A DNA stretch of 64,000 bases from Paenibacillus albidus (GCF_014644435.1 NZ_BMKR01000027.1:1-64000); one strand, 5' to 3'. Counted from the stretch's first letter, positions 52,708 to 61,440 are shown. Numbers and translations are program-made. The notes: generated by a model from the letters alone, not told the origin.

Positions 52708-53820
52708 TTGAATCATTCTCAGCAAAATACCGTTTCAACCGCTTCCCTGTTCCAACCATATACCATTCATAACCTGTCTCTGCAATCCCGTATTGTAATG
52801 CCGGCAATGGCCCGCGCCTTTTCTCCGAACGGAATTCCAGGGGCAGATGTAGCCGCTTATTACCGCCGCCGTGCAGAAAATGGAGTCGGTCTGATCATTA
52901 CCGAAGGGGCGGTGATTGATCATCCATCTGCATCCAGTGAGCCAAGACTGCCCCATATGTTCGGAGAGGCTGCGCTTGCGGGCTGGGCCGAGGTCGTCAG
53001 ACAAGTCCATGAAGTTGGCGGGAAGATTATTCCGCAAATATTACACATGGGCATGGTCCGGCCGGCGGGCTCAGAGCCGCATCCGGAAGCGCCGTCGATT
53101 GGACCGTCCGGACTGGATCTTGCCGGCAACCCGGTAGGTGAACCGATGACCGAAGAGGAGATTTCAAACGTCATTATGGCCTTTACAGATGCTGCCATGA
53201 ATGCAAAGCGGGCCGGATTTGACGGTATTGAACTGCACGGTGCCCATGGCTTTCTGATCGATGAATTCTTCTGGGAGCACACGAATAAACGGACTGACCG
53301 TTACGGTGGAAGCCTGCTTAAACGTACCCGGTTCGCTGTTGAAGTGATTCAAGCTATCCGCGCCGCCGTTGGCCCAGACTTCCCGATTGCCATTCGCCTC
53401 TCCCAATGGAAAATGAATGATTATTCGGCCAAACTGTTCGACACGCCGGAACAATTGGAAGAATTCCTTAGCGCCCTCATTCAAGCTGGCGCAGACATCT
53501 TCCACTGCTCCACCCGTCGTTTCTGGGAGCCGGAGTTTGCAGATTCCCCGCTCAGCTTGGCCGGTTGGGTAAAGAAATTGAGCGGGAAAACAACCATCAC
53601 CGTCGGCTCGGTAGGCCTGGACAGGGATCCCGCAGAAGGTGAAGCTGCCGGTTACGAAGGAGTGGATGACCTTGTGAAACGGCTGGACAACCAGGAATTC
53701 GATCTGGTAGCCGTCGGACGTGCGCTCCTGGGCGACCCTGCCTGGGCAGTGAAGATCCGCGAAGGGCGGATGAGCGAGATTCAACCGTTTACTCCTGAAT
53801 CCGTGGCTACCCTGTACTAA
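52708..53820 (+). CDS. Old-yellow-enzyme-type flavin oxidoreductase
   Basis: A 370-residue NADH:flavin oxidoreductase starting at TTG 52708 (TTGGAGGTCTTACCC before it). Motifs: LFQPYTIHNLSLQSRIVMPAMAR, YYRRRAENGVGLIITEG, IPQILHMGM (family QLxHxGR), GFDGIELHGAHGFLIDEFFWEHTNKRTDRYGGS (FMN phosphate and active-site His/Tyr), TVGSVGLD and VAVGRALLGDPAW. It reduces activated alkenes or nitro compounds. Regulation by the divergent TetR protein is likely. Confidence 0.93.
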   Translation: MNHSQQNTVSTASLFQPYTIHNLSLQSRIVMPAMARAFSPNGIPGADVAAYYRRRAENGVGLIITEGAVIDHPSASSEPRLPHMFGEAALAGWAEVVRQVHEVGGKIIPQILHMGMVRPAGSEPHPEAPSIGPSGLDLAGNPVGEPMTEEEISNVIMAFTDAAMNAKRAGFDGIELHGAHGFLIDEFFWEHTNKRTDRYGGSLLKRTRFAVEVIQAIRAAVGPDFPIAIRLSQWKMNDYSAKLFDTPEQLEEFLSALIQAGADIFHCSTRRFWEPEFADSPLSLAGWVKKLSGKTTITVGSVGLDRDPAEGEAAGYEGVDDLVKRLDNQEFDLVAVGRALLGDPAWAVKIREGRMSEIQPFTPESVATLY

Positions 53821-53822
53821 CA

Positions 53823-53867
53823 AACAGAGCCCAAATCTCAAGCTCCGGCTTGGATTTGGGCTCTGTT
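53823..53867. terminator. Bidirectional terminator
   Basis: A 15-base stem (AACAGAGCCCAAATC / GATTTGGGCTCTGTT), between the convergent OYE and TetR genes. Confidence 0.85.
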
Positions 53868-53874
53868 CATTCGA

Positions 53875-54507
53875 TTATGACTCACTAAGTCTGTTCGCTG
53901 GTTGTTGATTTAGTGCTGTCAAAAGAGGCCCGTCCTTAATCAAACGTGTCAGCGTTACAGCCAGATCATACGGAGGCAGTGCCCGGCCTGTGTTGAACCA
54001 ATGTTTGATCACGCCAAAATGAGCGGAGCTGAAATAAGCGACGATATAATCAGCAGGTACTGGCAACGGTTCGGAGGTAAGGAGTGGCTTGGGGATTTTA
54101 TCAACTATGGAGTCTTGGATCAGTACCCTTAATCTTTTTCCGAATAATGCTCCCTCCTGGGCAAAAAAAACCTGGAAGAAACGGTGCTCCTCATTCATAA
54201 AGTCGATAAACTGCGCTATGGATGGGAAAGGTTCGCCCTTCATTTCAGCGCTCAGCATCTCTTGGGGTCCGCTCTTTACAGGTAATTGCTTCATCTGTTC
54301 CATGATGCGGTCCTCCATCTTCTCCATCAGATCATAGATGTCCTGATAATGTAAATAAAAGGTCCCCCGGTTAATACCCGCCTGTGCCGTAAGTTTTCTG
54401 ACCGTTACCGCCTCTATTCCCTCCTCCTCAACCAATGTAAAAAAAGCATCCTCGATTAACCTTCTGCTTCTAATTACGCGAAGATCTTCGTTTTTGTCCA
54501 TCGTCAT
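53875..54507 (-). CDS. TetR-family regulator
   Basis: A 210-residue TetR regulator: RVIRSRRLIEDAFFTLVEEEGIEAVTVRKLTAQAGINRGTFYLHYQDIYDLMEKMED. It has a C-terminal helical domain. It is divergent from the SDR gene 54632-55459; the dyad 54574-54615 lies between them. Confidence 0.9.
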   Translation of the reverse strand: MTMDKNEDLRVIRSRRLIEDAFFTLVEEEGIEAVTVRKLTAQAGINRGTFYLHYQDIYDLMEKMEDRIMEQMKQLPVKSGPQEMLSAEMKGEPFPSIAQFIDFMNEEHRFFQVFFAQEGALFGKRLRVLIQDSIVDKIPKPLLTSEPLPVPADYIVAYFSSAHFGVIKHWFNTGRALPPYDLAVTLTRLIKDGPLLTALNQQPANRLSES

Positions 54508-54517
54508 ACACCCTTCT

Positions 54518-54539
54518 ATTCAAATGAACACAATTTGAA
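54518..54539. promoter_or_regulatory. Second dyad near the TetR start
   Basis: TTCAAATGAACACAATTTGAA, a near-palindrome just in front of the TetR gene; it shares ATGAACA with the stronger dyad at 54574. Confidence 0.45.
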
Positions 54540-54573
54540 ATTCTGTTTATTGTAAGTCCTTTATCCCTTTATT

Positions 54574-54615
54574 ATAATGAACACACAGCCTATAAATCAA
54601 CACTATGTTCATTAT
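54574..54615. promoter_or_regulatory. Operator-like dyad in the TetR/SDR promoter
   Basis: ATAATGAACA and TGTTCATTAT are perfect inverted 10-base arms separated by 22 bases; the second overlaps the SDR leader. Likely the TetR binding zone. Confidence 0.65.
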
Positions 54616-54631
54616 GAGGAGGAGAATTATC

Positions 54632-55459
54632 ATGCTGCACAATAAAACCGCCGTCATTACAGGAGCATCCAGCGGCATCGGACGTGCAATTGCCAAAGGT
54701 CTTGCCGATGAAGGCGTGCACGTCTTTTTGACCGGCAGAAGCCAGACGCAGTTAGAGCAACTGCAAGCACAGATAGAACAAGAAGGCGGACAAGCTAGCA
54801 TTATGGCTTTTGACATTAGGAATACGGATAAGCTGCAGAGCTTTATCCACGAGGCTCAGGTGGAGACAGGCCAGCTGGATATCATGGTGAATAATGCCGG
54901 TCTGCACATTCACGGGGATATTATGGAGACGAATATTGACGATTGGCGGGAAATGATTGATGTGAATATTCTGGCACTTCTGGCCGGTTCACAGGCGGCT
55001 GTTCGGGCGATGCGCCTGAATCCGGAAGGTGTTACCGGACGAATGATCAATATCTCTTCAGGAAATGCCTATGAGCCGGGCAGGGATTTCTATAGTGCCA
55101 CCAAACATATGGTGAATGCACTCAGCCAAGCGCTAACGCGTGAGCTTGCCGATGCTGCAGTTGAAGTTACTACCATTATGCCAGGTGCTGTTGCAACGAA
55201 CTTCGGCCGTAACCTGGAGCCGGAAACTGTCATTCAGCTTGCCCGGAAGCTGGGCATGGAAGTAGACTTCCAACCTGGAGATCACCTGCCGGATGAACTG
55301 ATCGAACGAATTCAAGCTGCCATGGGCCAGACCTTTATGAGTGCTGATGATATCGCGAGGGGTGTAATCTACACACTGAAGCAGCCCCGGAATGTCGTGG
55401 TACGGGAGCTTTATTTGACCGCACCCAATGTATACCTGGGAAGCAGTTTATCCATGTAA
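54632..55459 (+). CDS. Short-chain dehydrogenase/reductase
   Basis: A 275-residue SDR; ATG 54632 follows GAGGAGGAG. Motifs: VITGASSGIGRAIAKGL, NNAG, MINISSGNAYEPGRDFYSATKHMVNALSQAL (Ser, Tyr, Lys) and IMPGAVATNF. A C-terminal part with ADDIARGVIYTLKQPRNVVVRELYL matches the YdfG-like branch acting on hydroxy acids or carbonyls. Confidence 0.92.
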   Translation: MLHNKTAVITGASSGIGRAIAKGLADEGVHVFLTGRSQTQLEQLQAQIEQEGGQASIMAFDIRNTDKLQSFIHEAQVETGQLDIMVNNAGLHIHGDIMETNIDDWREMIDVNILALLAGSQAAVRAMRLNPEGVTGRMINISSGNAYEPGRDFYSATKHMVNALSQALTRELADAAVEVTTIMPGAVATNFGRNLEPETVIQLARKLGMEVDFQPGDHLPDELIERIQAAMGQTFMSADDIARGVIYTLKQPRNVVVRELYLTAPNVYLGSSLSM

Positions 55460-55474
55460 AAAATTCAGCATAAA

Positions 55475-55511
55475 GAACCCGCTGCAGCTCCGACATGAGT
55501 TAGGCGGGTTC
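55475..55511 (+). terminator. Terminator after the SDR gene
   Basis: GAACCCGC / GCGGGTTC with a 21-base loop containing partial pairing. Confidence 0.7.
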
Positions 55512-55525
55512 ACTTCTCTTCCAGA

Positions 55526-55673
55526 CTATTCCTGCGATCTCTTTTTAATCATCCGCATCTGCCCTCTATGGTTGATCTCATCCTCAAAGACATGAAACCA
55601 CATAAAATAATGATTCGCCGGCTTATCATGCCAAAAAGGCTTCTCGATATGTAGCCACTCGTCATCCACAGCC
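55526..55673 (-). pseudogene. C-terminal fragment of a DinB-family protein
   Basis: The minus strand reads DDEWLHIEKPFWHDKPANHYFMWFHV and FEDEINHRGQMRMIKKRSQE before a stop at 55526-55528. The pattern WFHVxEDExxHRGQxR is the metal-ligand end of DinB/DUF664-type four-helix proteins. It starts at the edge of an IS1182-type remnant. The matching N-terminus is found at 63049-63196 on the same strand. Confidence 0.85.
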
Positions 55674-56139
55674 CAAGTGACGTTTCATCGTCCCGAAAGG
55701 GTGCTCAACGATTGCCGCTCTTTGCTTATAAATATTACTTTGACTACGTGTATTTTCGGTAATCTGCTCAATCACTTCTTCGTCTTTAAGTCTGGTTACC
55801 GCCCTTCCGCCTTTGGCAGACGTGCAGCACTCTTTCTGTCCGCAAATATCGAAGGCTTCGCAAGTGTAACGCCTATACTCTTTTCCATTTTGTTTTCCAT
55901 TCCATTTAAAGGGTAATTCATAACCCAACGGGCAAATATATCTATCGTTGATGGCGTCATATTCAAAGTTCTCTTTATCAAATCCGCTAGCTACTTTGTT
56001 TTGCATTCCCATTCTCGCAGGGCCAAACTATCGACGTAAGCATCGATGACTCGGACAGGATTTTCTTTTCTACAAAGTCATCCAACGTATTTGGCAGTAA
56101 TTGAATTTGATGTCTATCTTCACCTTCGATATAAGGCAT
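55662..56139 (-). pseudogene. Second IS1182-family transposase remnant
   Basis: It starts at ATG 56139 after AAAGGAGATGAGCGT (PYIEGEDRHQIQLLPNTLDDFV), shifts frame near 56075 (KENPVRVIDAYVDSLALREWE), then, after an internal deletion, reads DKENFEYDAINDRYICPLGYEL, RRYTCEAFDICGQKECCTSAKGGRAVTRLKDEE and RAAIVEHPFGTMKRHLG, ending at the DinB fragment. This is a different subgroup from the element at 45203. Dead. Confidence 0.9.
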
Positions 56140-56231
56140 ACACGCTCATCTCCTTTGATATAGAGATTCGCCAAAGGTCATCTATTTTCATGTCAAAAAA
56201 CGAAGATTTAGTAATAATTGTTAGACAGTCT

Positions 56232-56280
56232 GACGTACGGTTTGATGAGGAGGGGTTGGATACCCAGCCCTTCACTCTAC
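56232..56280 (+). other. Possible 3' end of a group II intron
   Basis: The sequence GACGTACGGTTTGATGAGG, then a GGGTTGG/CCCAGCCC hairpin and an end CTTCACTCTAC, resembles the close of bacterial group II introns (domain V 3' strand ACGTACGGTT, domain VI, AY end). The 5' half of domain V is missing, so this is at most a short remnant. Confidence 0.4.
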
Positions 56281-56346
56281 TATTTTCCAAGTCCTAGAGC
56301 GCCGCTGTTTCATGTTAAAGCCAGTCAACTATATCGTGAGTGCCAT

Positions 56347-58140
56347 CTACACGATATTCTCCGTTCTCGCCATTTTTATCGCTTCTTCGCGGTTGTTGAC
56401 GCTGAGCTTTGAGTAGAGAATCGAGCAGTAATTGCGGATCGTGCCCTCCGATAAAAATAACTTAGCGGCGATCGACTTGTAGCGCAGTCCGCCCGACAGA
56501 TGTTCCAGAATCTCCATCTCGCGTTTCGTTAGGCCATACGGGTAGTTTTCCAGACTTGAACCTATCTTTTCCAACTGCTCACGTTGACGTTTCATCTCTT
56601 CGAAAACTCGTGTAGCAACCGATTGGTCGATCCAGGTTCCACCGTTATAAATAAGTTTCAAGGCTTCCTTCATCTCCCGCGGATGAATCGACTTTAGCAT
56701 GTATCCTTCCGCTCCGCGCTCTAATGCAGTTGCTGCCTGTAAGGAATCTTCAAACGTCGTCATGAACACAACCTTCACATCAGGCCACCGTTGTTTTATC
56801 TCGAGTAACGTCTCAAGCCCGTCAATTCCCTGCATACGAAATTCCATTAGCACAATATCCGGCCGGGAACGCTCACAATGTTCTAATGCTTCCCGTCCGT
56901 TCTCTGCCGTACCAATGACGTTAAAATCAACATGCTGATCCAAAATTTGCTTCAAACTGTCGGTAATGATGACCTGTTCATCAGCGATCAGCAAGCGGAT
57001 CGCGTCATGTACAGGCTCGGTCAGCAACGGAATATTACATATGACGAAAGTACCTTGTCCTGGTCCGGAATGCATGGACAGCGTGCCGTGAAGTAGTTCA
57101 ATCCGTTCCTTCATCCCATTCAGCTCAAATCCAAATTGGATTTCTTCCATTCCGATGCCGTTATCTTCGATCTGTAACCGGATCTGCTGACTATCGAAAA
57201 GCAGCTGAACGGATATCATGCTCGCCTGTCCGTACCGGACCGCGTTGGTTAGAGACTCTTGAAGGCAGCGATGTAGGCAAAAGTTTATTTTTTGCATCAC
57301 AAGTGTCTCACTGCCGATCACACGGAATTTAACCGTTATTCCCGTCGATTTCATGAACTCTTCAGTTAATTGCAGCAGCGACTCACTTAACGAATGGCTG
57401 AGCGGAACTTGAGAGATCTGGTGCAGATGCTTGCGGATATCATCCATACTGTGCTGGGCGATACCGACAAGCGAATCGATCTTCTCGATCTGCGAATGCG
57501 GTACGGACGATCGCAGCGATTCGACACCGACGATGAGCGAGGTAAGCGAATGGCCAATCGTGTCATGCAGCTCATGTGACAGCCGGGTGCGTTCCTCCAG
57601 CAGCGTAAGCTCCTCTATCCGCTTAATATGCTGCTCCAGTAATTGCTTCTGCTCTTGAATAATTCGGGCTTGCTGATGGGACTGAATTAAGATATTGAAC
57701 GTAAAGCCGATAGCAAAACCTAGGCTGCAGCTAAAGATAAACTCAAACGGGAGACGATCAGCGATCCAACCGTTCAATACCGGAAATACGATTCCGCAGA
57801 GGATCCCTGGCCACACATAAGTTGTTCGGCTGCTCGACAAGCCGATCGTTATCACAAGCAAAACAAAAGACCATAGCAATTCCGGAGCTGCGTAGGCTAT
57901 ATAAAGATAAAAAGACCCCGTTGCCGTGACTTCGACAGCGAGATACCAAGCTTCTTTTCGATAGCGGACGATGAATGGAACGAGGTAAACGACGAGAGCA
58001 AAAGAAATTACAATCCAAAACGACCCAGCGATCAAGGACGAATCGACAAAACCAGCGCTTGCGATAATGACCAGCCAAATTGTTCGAATGGCCACAAGTA
58101 TCCAATCATACCAGAACCATTTTTTCATGATAGAGAACAC
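56347..58140 (-). CDS. Histidine kinase fused to a LuxR-type response regulator with Asp-to-Glu change
   Basis: A 597-residue single-chain two-component protein. About six membrane helices cover 10-155, followed by a coiled segment. HisKA_3 H-box is RLSHELHDTIGHSLT with His192; the N-box has Asn299 (LTNAVRYG); the G-box DNGIGM at 326. A receiver begins about 380 directly after the kinase (EPVHDAIRLLIADEQ). Its phosphoacceptor position is Glu433 (DIVLMEFRMQGIDG) instead of Asp; acidic pair Asp387-Glu388, Thr461 and Lys483 are kept. A LuxR helix-turn-helix (LTKREMEILEHLSGGLRYKSIAAKLFLSEGTIRNYCS) ends it. DesK/DesR- or LiaSR-type pairs are normally two genes. Confidence 0.88.
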   Translation of the reverse strand: MFSIMKKWFWYDWILVAIRTIWLVIIASAGFVDSSLIAGSFWIVISFALVVYLVPFIVRYRKEAWYLAVEVTATGSFYLYIAYAAPELLWSFVLLVITIGLSSSRTTYVWPGILCGIVFPVLNGWIADRLPFEFIFSCSLGFAIGFTFNILIQSHQQARIIQEQKQLLEQHIKRIEELTLLEERTRLSHELHDTIGHSLTSLIVGVESLRSSVPHSQIEKIDSLVGIAQHSMDDIRKHLHQISQVPLSHSLSESLLQLTEEFMKSTGITVKFRVIGSETLVMQKINFCLHRCLQESLTNAVRYGQASMISVQLLFDSQQIRLQIEDNGIGMEEIQFGFELNGMKERIELLHGTLSMHSGPGQGTFVICNIPLLTEPVHDAIRLLIADEQVIITDSLKQILDQHVDFNVIGTAENGREALEHCERSRPDIVLMEFRMQGIDGLETLLEIKQRWPDVKVVFMTTFEDSLQAATALERGAEGYMLKSIHPREMKEALKLIYNGGTWIDQSVATRVFEEMKRQREQLEKIGSSLENYPYGLTKREMEILEHLSGGLRYKSIAAKLFLSEGTIRNYCSILYSKLSVNNREEAIKMARTENIV

Positions 58141-58287
58141 TGATTATGTTCACCTGCTTGTATTTTTATGATAATCAATTTCCGATTGATTCAGACCCTT
58201 ATCATGCACCATTACCTCCTGATTCGTCAAGCGAGAGAGGGGGGAACGGTTAGAACTTGGCTGTAGCAAGAACGTCATATGAGACAT

Positions 58288-58316
58288 TGACAATTTGTCA
58301 TACGGTAGATGTGACA
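58288..58316. promoter_or_regulatory. Operator-like dyads between kinase-regulator fusion and serine hydrolase
   Basis: TGACA-ATT-TGTCA at 58288-58300 overlaps TGTCA-11-TGACA at 58296-58316, and ACGTCATATGAGACA precedes them. They lie about 120-150 bases from both divergent starts. The 296-base gap otherwise holds no gene. They could be the site of the LuxR-type output domain. Confidence 0.5.
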
Positions 58317-58436
58317 GGTCCAAGCACGATGTCATCAAAAGTTTGGCGGTTTCATCAATGTCCGATTTAACAACTTCGGGGGTAATGTGAAGGAGTGAAC
58401 CAACACACCATTCCAAAATAATAGGAGCGATGCATT

Positions 58437-60596
58437 ATGAAATTATTTACCATGCAAAGAGGAGTTGCACTTACGTTAACAGCTATATTGGCGGTTACAC
58501 CGGTATTCCCTGCTTATGGAACACTACACGCAGCGGGTCACACGGCAATCTATCAAACGATTGATAAAGCTGCTAATAGCGACAATATTCCAGGCGTTAT
58601 CGTAACCGTTAAGAAAGGAGATGCAAGCTGGTCCTATGCTTCCGGAGAAGGGAATATTGAAAGAAATCATAAGGTGGATGCCGACTCTGCTTTCCGGATC
58701 GGAAGTACAACGAAGACGTTTGTCGCTGCGGTTGCCTTGCAGCTTGCAGGCGAGAAGAAACTGTCCCTTGATGATACGGTGGAGAAGTGGCTGCCAGGGC
58801 TCGTACAGGGCAATGGGCACGACGGCAATAAAGTTAAGATTCGTCAATTGTTGAATCAAACAAGCGGACTTCCAGACTACTTGACGCCAGAACTTAGAAC
58901 GAAATTACTGACGAATCCAGGTGGGAATTATACAGCTGAGCAGTTAGTCGCCATGGGTTTGGAGCAAAAGCCGGTAACGGGGTGGGCATACTCGAACACA
59001 AATTACACGATTATGGGTCTCATTATCCAGAAAGCTACCGGGGAAACCTATGCGGAGCAGATTAAGAAACGAATTATTGAACCGCTTCAGCTGAAAGAAA
59101 CCTTCCTCCCCGGCAATTCGATGGATATTCCGAAAAAAAATGCCCGCGGCTACTTGGACACAGGAAATAAATTAGTAGATTTTACAATGTTTAACCCATC
59201 GTTTGCTAATTCCGGCGGGGAGATGATCTCGACAGGGGAAGACATGACGACGTTTTTCCGCGCCTTATTGGGCGGAAAGCTGTTGACGCCAGAGATGAAG
59301 AAGGAGATGTTGACTAGCACAAATGATTCCCCATTAGGACAGTATGGACTTGGCATACATCAAACAAAGCTACCTGACGGCACCACTGTATGGGGACATG
59401 GCGGCGGTATTCCAGGATTTACCAACTTTGCGGGCGGAACGGAAGACGGTCAACATGTCATCTCGATCAATATTAATGTACTGGGAGATGCGGCTAGACA
59501 TATCGACAATATTATAGAGTCGGAATTCACAAAAGAACCCAAAAAAGAACTCAACGAGAAGGAAAAGAAAATCAAGCATCGGGAAGACGTCAAACGCGTC
59601 ATGGATGAGGTGATAACGAACAAAAGAGTCCCTAGTGTTATAGCCGGAGGACTACAGGATGGTGAACGCTGGTCCTATGCTACAGGCACAGCTAGCTACG
59701 AAGTTCCACACTCAGTGGAGCCGGATTTTTCATTCCGTATTGGAAGCATCACGAAGACGTTCACTGCTTCCGTTATATTACAATTGGCTGAGGAGAAACA
59801 ATTGAGTCTGGATGATTCGGTCGAAAAATGGCTGCCAGGGGTCATAAAGGGGAACGGGTATGACGGCAACAACATTAAGATTCGTCAATTATTGAACCAT
59901 ACAAGCGGGCTTGCGAGCTATACGGATCCAGATATGCGAGACATTATCTTGCCTCACAATCCATTCCGTTACTATTCCGTCGACGATCTTATCGGCTTGG
60001 CCCTTGCAAAACCGCCTGTATATGCACCAGGGAAGGATTGGAACTATTCCAACGTCAATACGATACTCGCCGGCAAAATTATTCAGAAGGTAACCGGGGA
60101 TACGTATGCGGAACAGATCAGGAAGCGGTTCATCGAACCGCTCGGGCTGACGGAGACATTCGTCATGGAGAATAGTTCTCATATTCCGGGGAAGCATGCC
60201 ACAGGATACAATATGGACAGATCGGGCCATTTGTATGATTTGACTGAAATGAATCAATCCTGGGCAAATGCAGCCGGAGATATGGTGTCAAACGTCAAAG
60301 ATTTGACCACCTTCTTCAGTGCGCTTTTAGGTGGAAAGCTACTAAATCAAGAGATGATGGACCAGATGCTCACAACAGTAGATTCACCTTTGGGTAAAGT
60401 CGGACTAGGGATTTTTGAAGGGAGAACGCCGGACGGGCAATCCTATTGGGGGCATGCCGGCGGTACTTTCGGATTTGAGACAAGAGCCTTCGGACCTCTA
60501 GGTGGGAAGCATATTTTGGTAACGGCCATCAACTCGGTAGGACCGGACGCCATAGAGGCTCACAATAAATTACTCAACAAGGAGTTTAACCGTTAA
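58437..60596 (+). CDS. Secreted protein with two tandem serine beta-lactamase-like domains
   Basis: A 719-residue protein with a signal peptide (KLFTMQRGVALTLTAILAV ... YGTLHAA). Domain one (about 35-365) has Ser90-x-x-Lys93 (RIGSTTKTF), Tyr185-Ser-Asn and His321-Gly-Gly. A charged linker (TKEPKKELNEKEKKIKHRED) leads to domain two (about 385-715) with Ser437-x-x-Lys440, Tyr537-Ser-Asn and His673-Ala-Gly. Both triads are intact. Members of this class are D-Ala-D-Ala carboxypeptidases, esterases or D-aminopeptidases. Tandem copies in one chain are unusual. It is divergent from the kinase-regulator fusion and likely its target. Confidence 0.9.
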   Translation: MKLFTMQRGVALTLTAILAVTPVFPAYGTLHAAGHTAIYQTIDKAANSDNIPGVIVTVKKGDASWSYASGEGNIERNHKVDADSAFRIGSTTKTFVAAVALQLAGEKKLSLDDTVEKWLPGLVQGNGHDGNKVKIRQLLNQTSGLPDYLTPELRTKLLTNPGGNYTAEQLVAMGLEQKPVTGWAYSNTNYTIMGLIIQKATGETYAEQIKKRIIEPLQLKETFLPGNSMDIPKKNARGYLDTGNKLVDFTMFNPSFANSGGEMISTGEDMTTFFRALLGGKLLTPEMKKEMLTSTNDSPLGQYGLGIHQTKLPDGTTVWGHGGGIPGFTNFAGGTEDGQHVISININVLGDAARHIDNIIESEFTKEPKKELNEKEKKIKHREDVKRVMDEVITNKRVPSVIAGGLQDGERWSYATGTASYEVPHSVEPDFSFRIGSITKTFTASVILQLAEEKQLSLDDSVEKWLPGVIKGNGYDGNNIKIRQLLNHTSGLASYTDPDMRDIILPHNPFRYYSVDDLIGLALAKPPVYAPGKDWNYSNVNTILAGKIIQKVTGDTYAEQIRKRFIEPLGLTETFVMENSSHIPGKHATGYNMDRSGHLYDLTEMNQSWANAAGDMVSNVKDLTTFFSALLGGKLLNQEMMDQMLTTVDSPLGKVGLGIFEGRTPDGQSYWGHAGGTFGFETRAFGPLGGKHILVTAINSVGPDAIEAHNKLLNKEFNR

Positions 60597-60603
60597 GTTT
60601 AAA

Positions 60604-60648
60604 GCCGACATCGCTCTCTTTATTTGAGAGCGGTTGTCGGTTTTCTTT
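60604..60648 (+). terminator. Terminator after the tandem serine hydrolase
   Basis: A 15-base stem (GCCGACATCGCTCTC / GAGAGCGGTTGTCGG, with wobble pairs) followed by TTTTCTTT. Confidence 0.88.
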
Positions 60649-60652
60649 GGTT

Positions 60653-60880
60653 AAGAAGTTTAATGAACAATCAGACGTCATAGCTGACCAGGCATTTAAA
60701 ACAGAGGGACATCAAATGCGTGAAATGCAAAAACGTTTAAGAGAGCTAGAGGAAGAGAACAAAATCTTAAAAAGGTAATGCATTACTTCGCGAAAGACCT
60801 TCAGTAAAGTAATTGTTCGTTTATGAACACCGCTCGGAATACGGACTGGGGAAGTAACGGGCAGAAAAGCAGGTTATATC
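60653..60880 (+). pseudogene. IS3-family transposase debris
   Basis: First part: KKFNEQSDVIADQAFKT and MREMQKRLRELEEENKILK, which is the leucine-zipper tail of IS3/IS150 OrfA; with a one-base shift it would go on MHYFAKDLQ. After it, EHRSEYGLGK followed by a stop is the start of OrfB. No intact frame or end repeat remains. Confidence 0.8.
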
Positions 60881-60933
60881 AGAAGGGATTAAACTGAAAA
60901 TCGAGAAATAATAGCTGTAAGATGCAATAGTGA

Positions 60934-61320
60934 AAGGACAATGAATTCGATAAAATTTTTGAAGCTTTTTAAAAAAACACAGGTATCTATTTAAGCAAAA
61001 ACGATGACTTGTTTATGGTTCCAACAGGATCCTCAAAAAAATTTGGCGGAGCAGTGGATATTAACATTGTAAATGAATTGAAATCTCCTTATACAAATGA
61101 TGCTATTGAAGATATCAAAGGATGGTCTAATGCTGTTCGAAATAAGAAGTTTATCAGTTGCTATTGGAATGATGATATTGGTTATGGAATTACACCGACG
61201 AACAAAGTCACCTACAAAGGTTATCAGCATCAAGGAGACGCGATTGTATTAGGCAACAAAGTTAAACCTGGTGAACTGGCAAATTCTGCGAAAAGAGCGA
61301 TTGAAAAATCAAAGAGTTAA
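60934..61320 (+). pseudogene. CdiI-like immunity protein, 5' damaged
   Basis: The frame reads DNEFDKIFEAF, a TAA at 60970-60972, then NTGIYLSKNDDLFMVPTGSSKKFGGAVDIN, KGWSNAVRNKKFISCYWNDDIGYGITPTNKVTYKGYQHQGDAIVLGN and a helix to the stop at 61320. The two sides of the stop fit one protein. A shortened product could start at ATG 61009 (103 residues) or TTG 61006, but no ribosome site is seen. The pattern is that of contact-dependent inhibition immunity proteins. No toxin gene is near. Confidence 0.6.
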
Positions 61321-61373
61321 TAAGTGATCGGTGATCTGCTAGTTATACAGGCTACATGACCTAAATTGTTACG

Positions 61374-61440
61374 CTAACTGGGAACGTTAGCTCAATAAAA
61401 CGGCGGCAGTGGATACCGCTGTTTCTGTTTTCTGGCGAAG
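61374..61440 (+). repeat. Relative of the dispersed AACGTTAG repeat, with weak hairpin
   Basis: TAACTGGGAACGTTAGCTCAATAAAACGGCGGCAGT resembles the start of the repeat at 62943. CAGTGG-ATA-CCGCTG then TTTCTGTTTTCT may end transcription. Confidence 0.55.
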
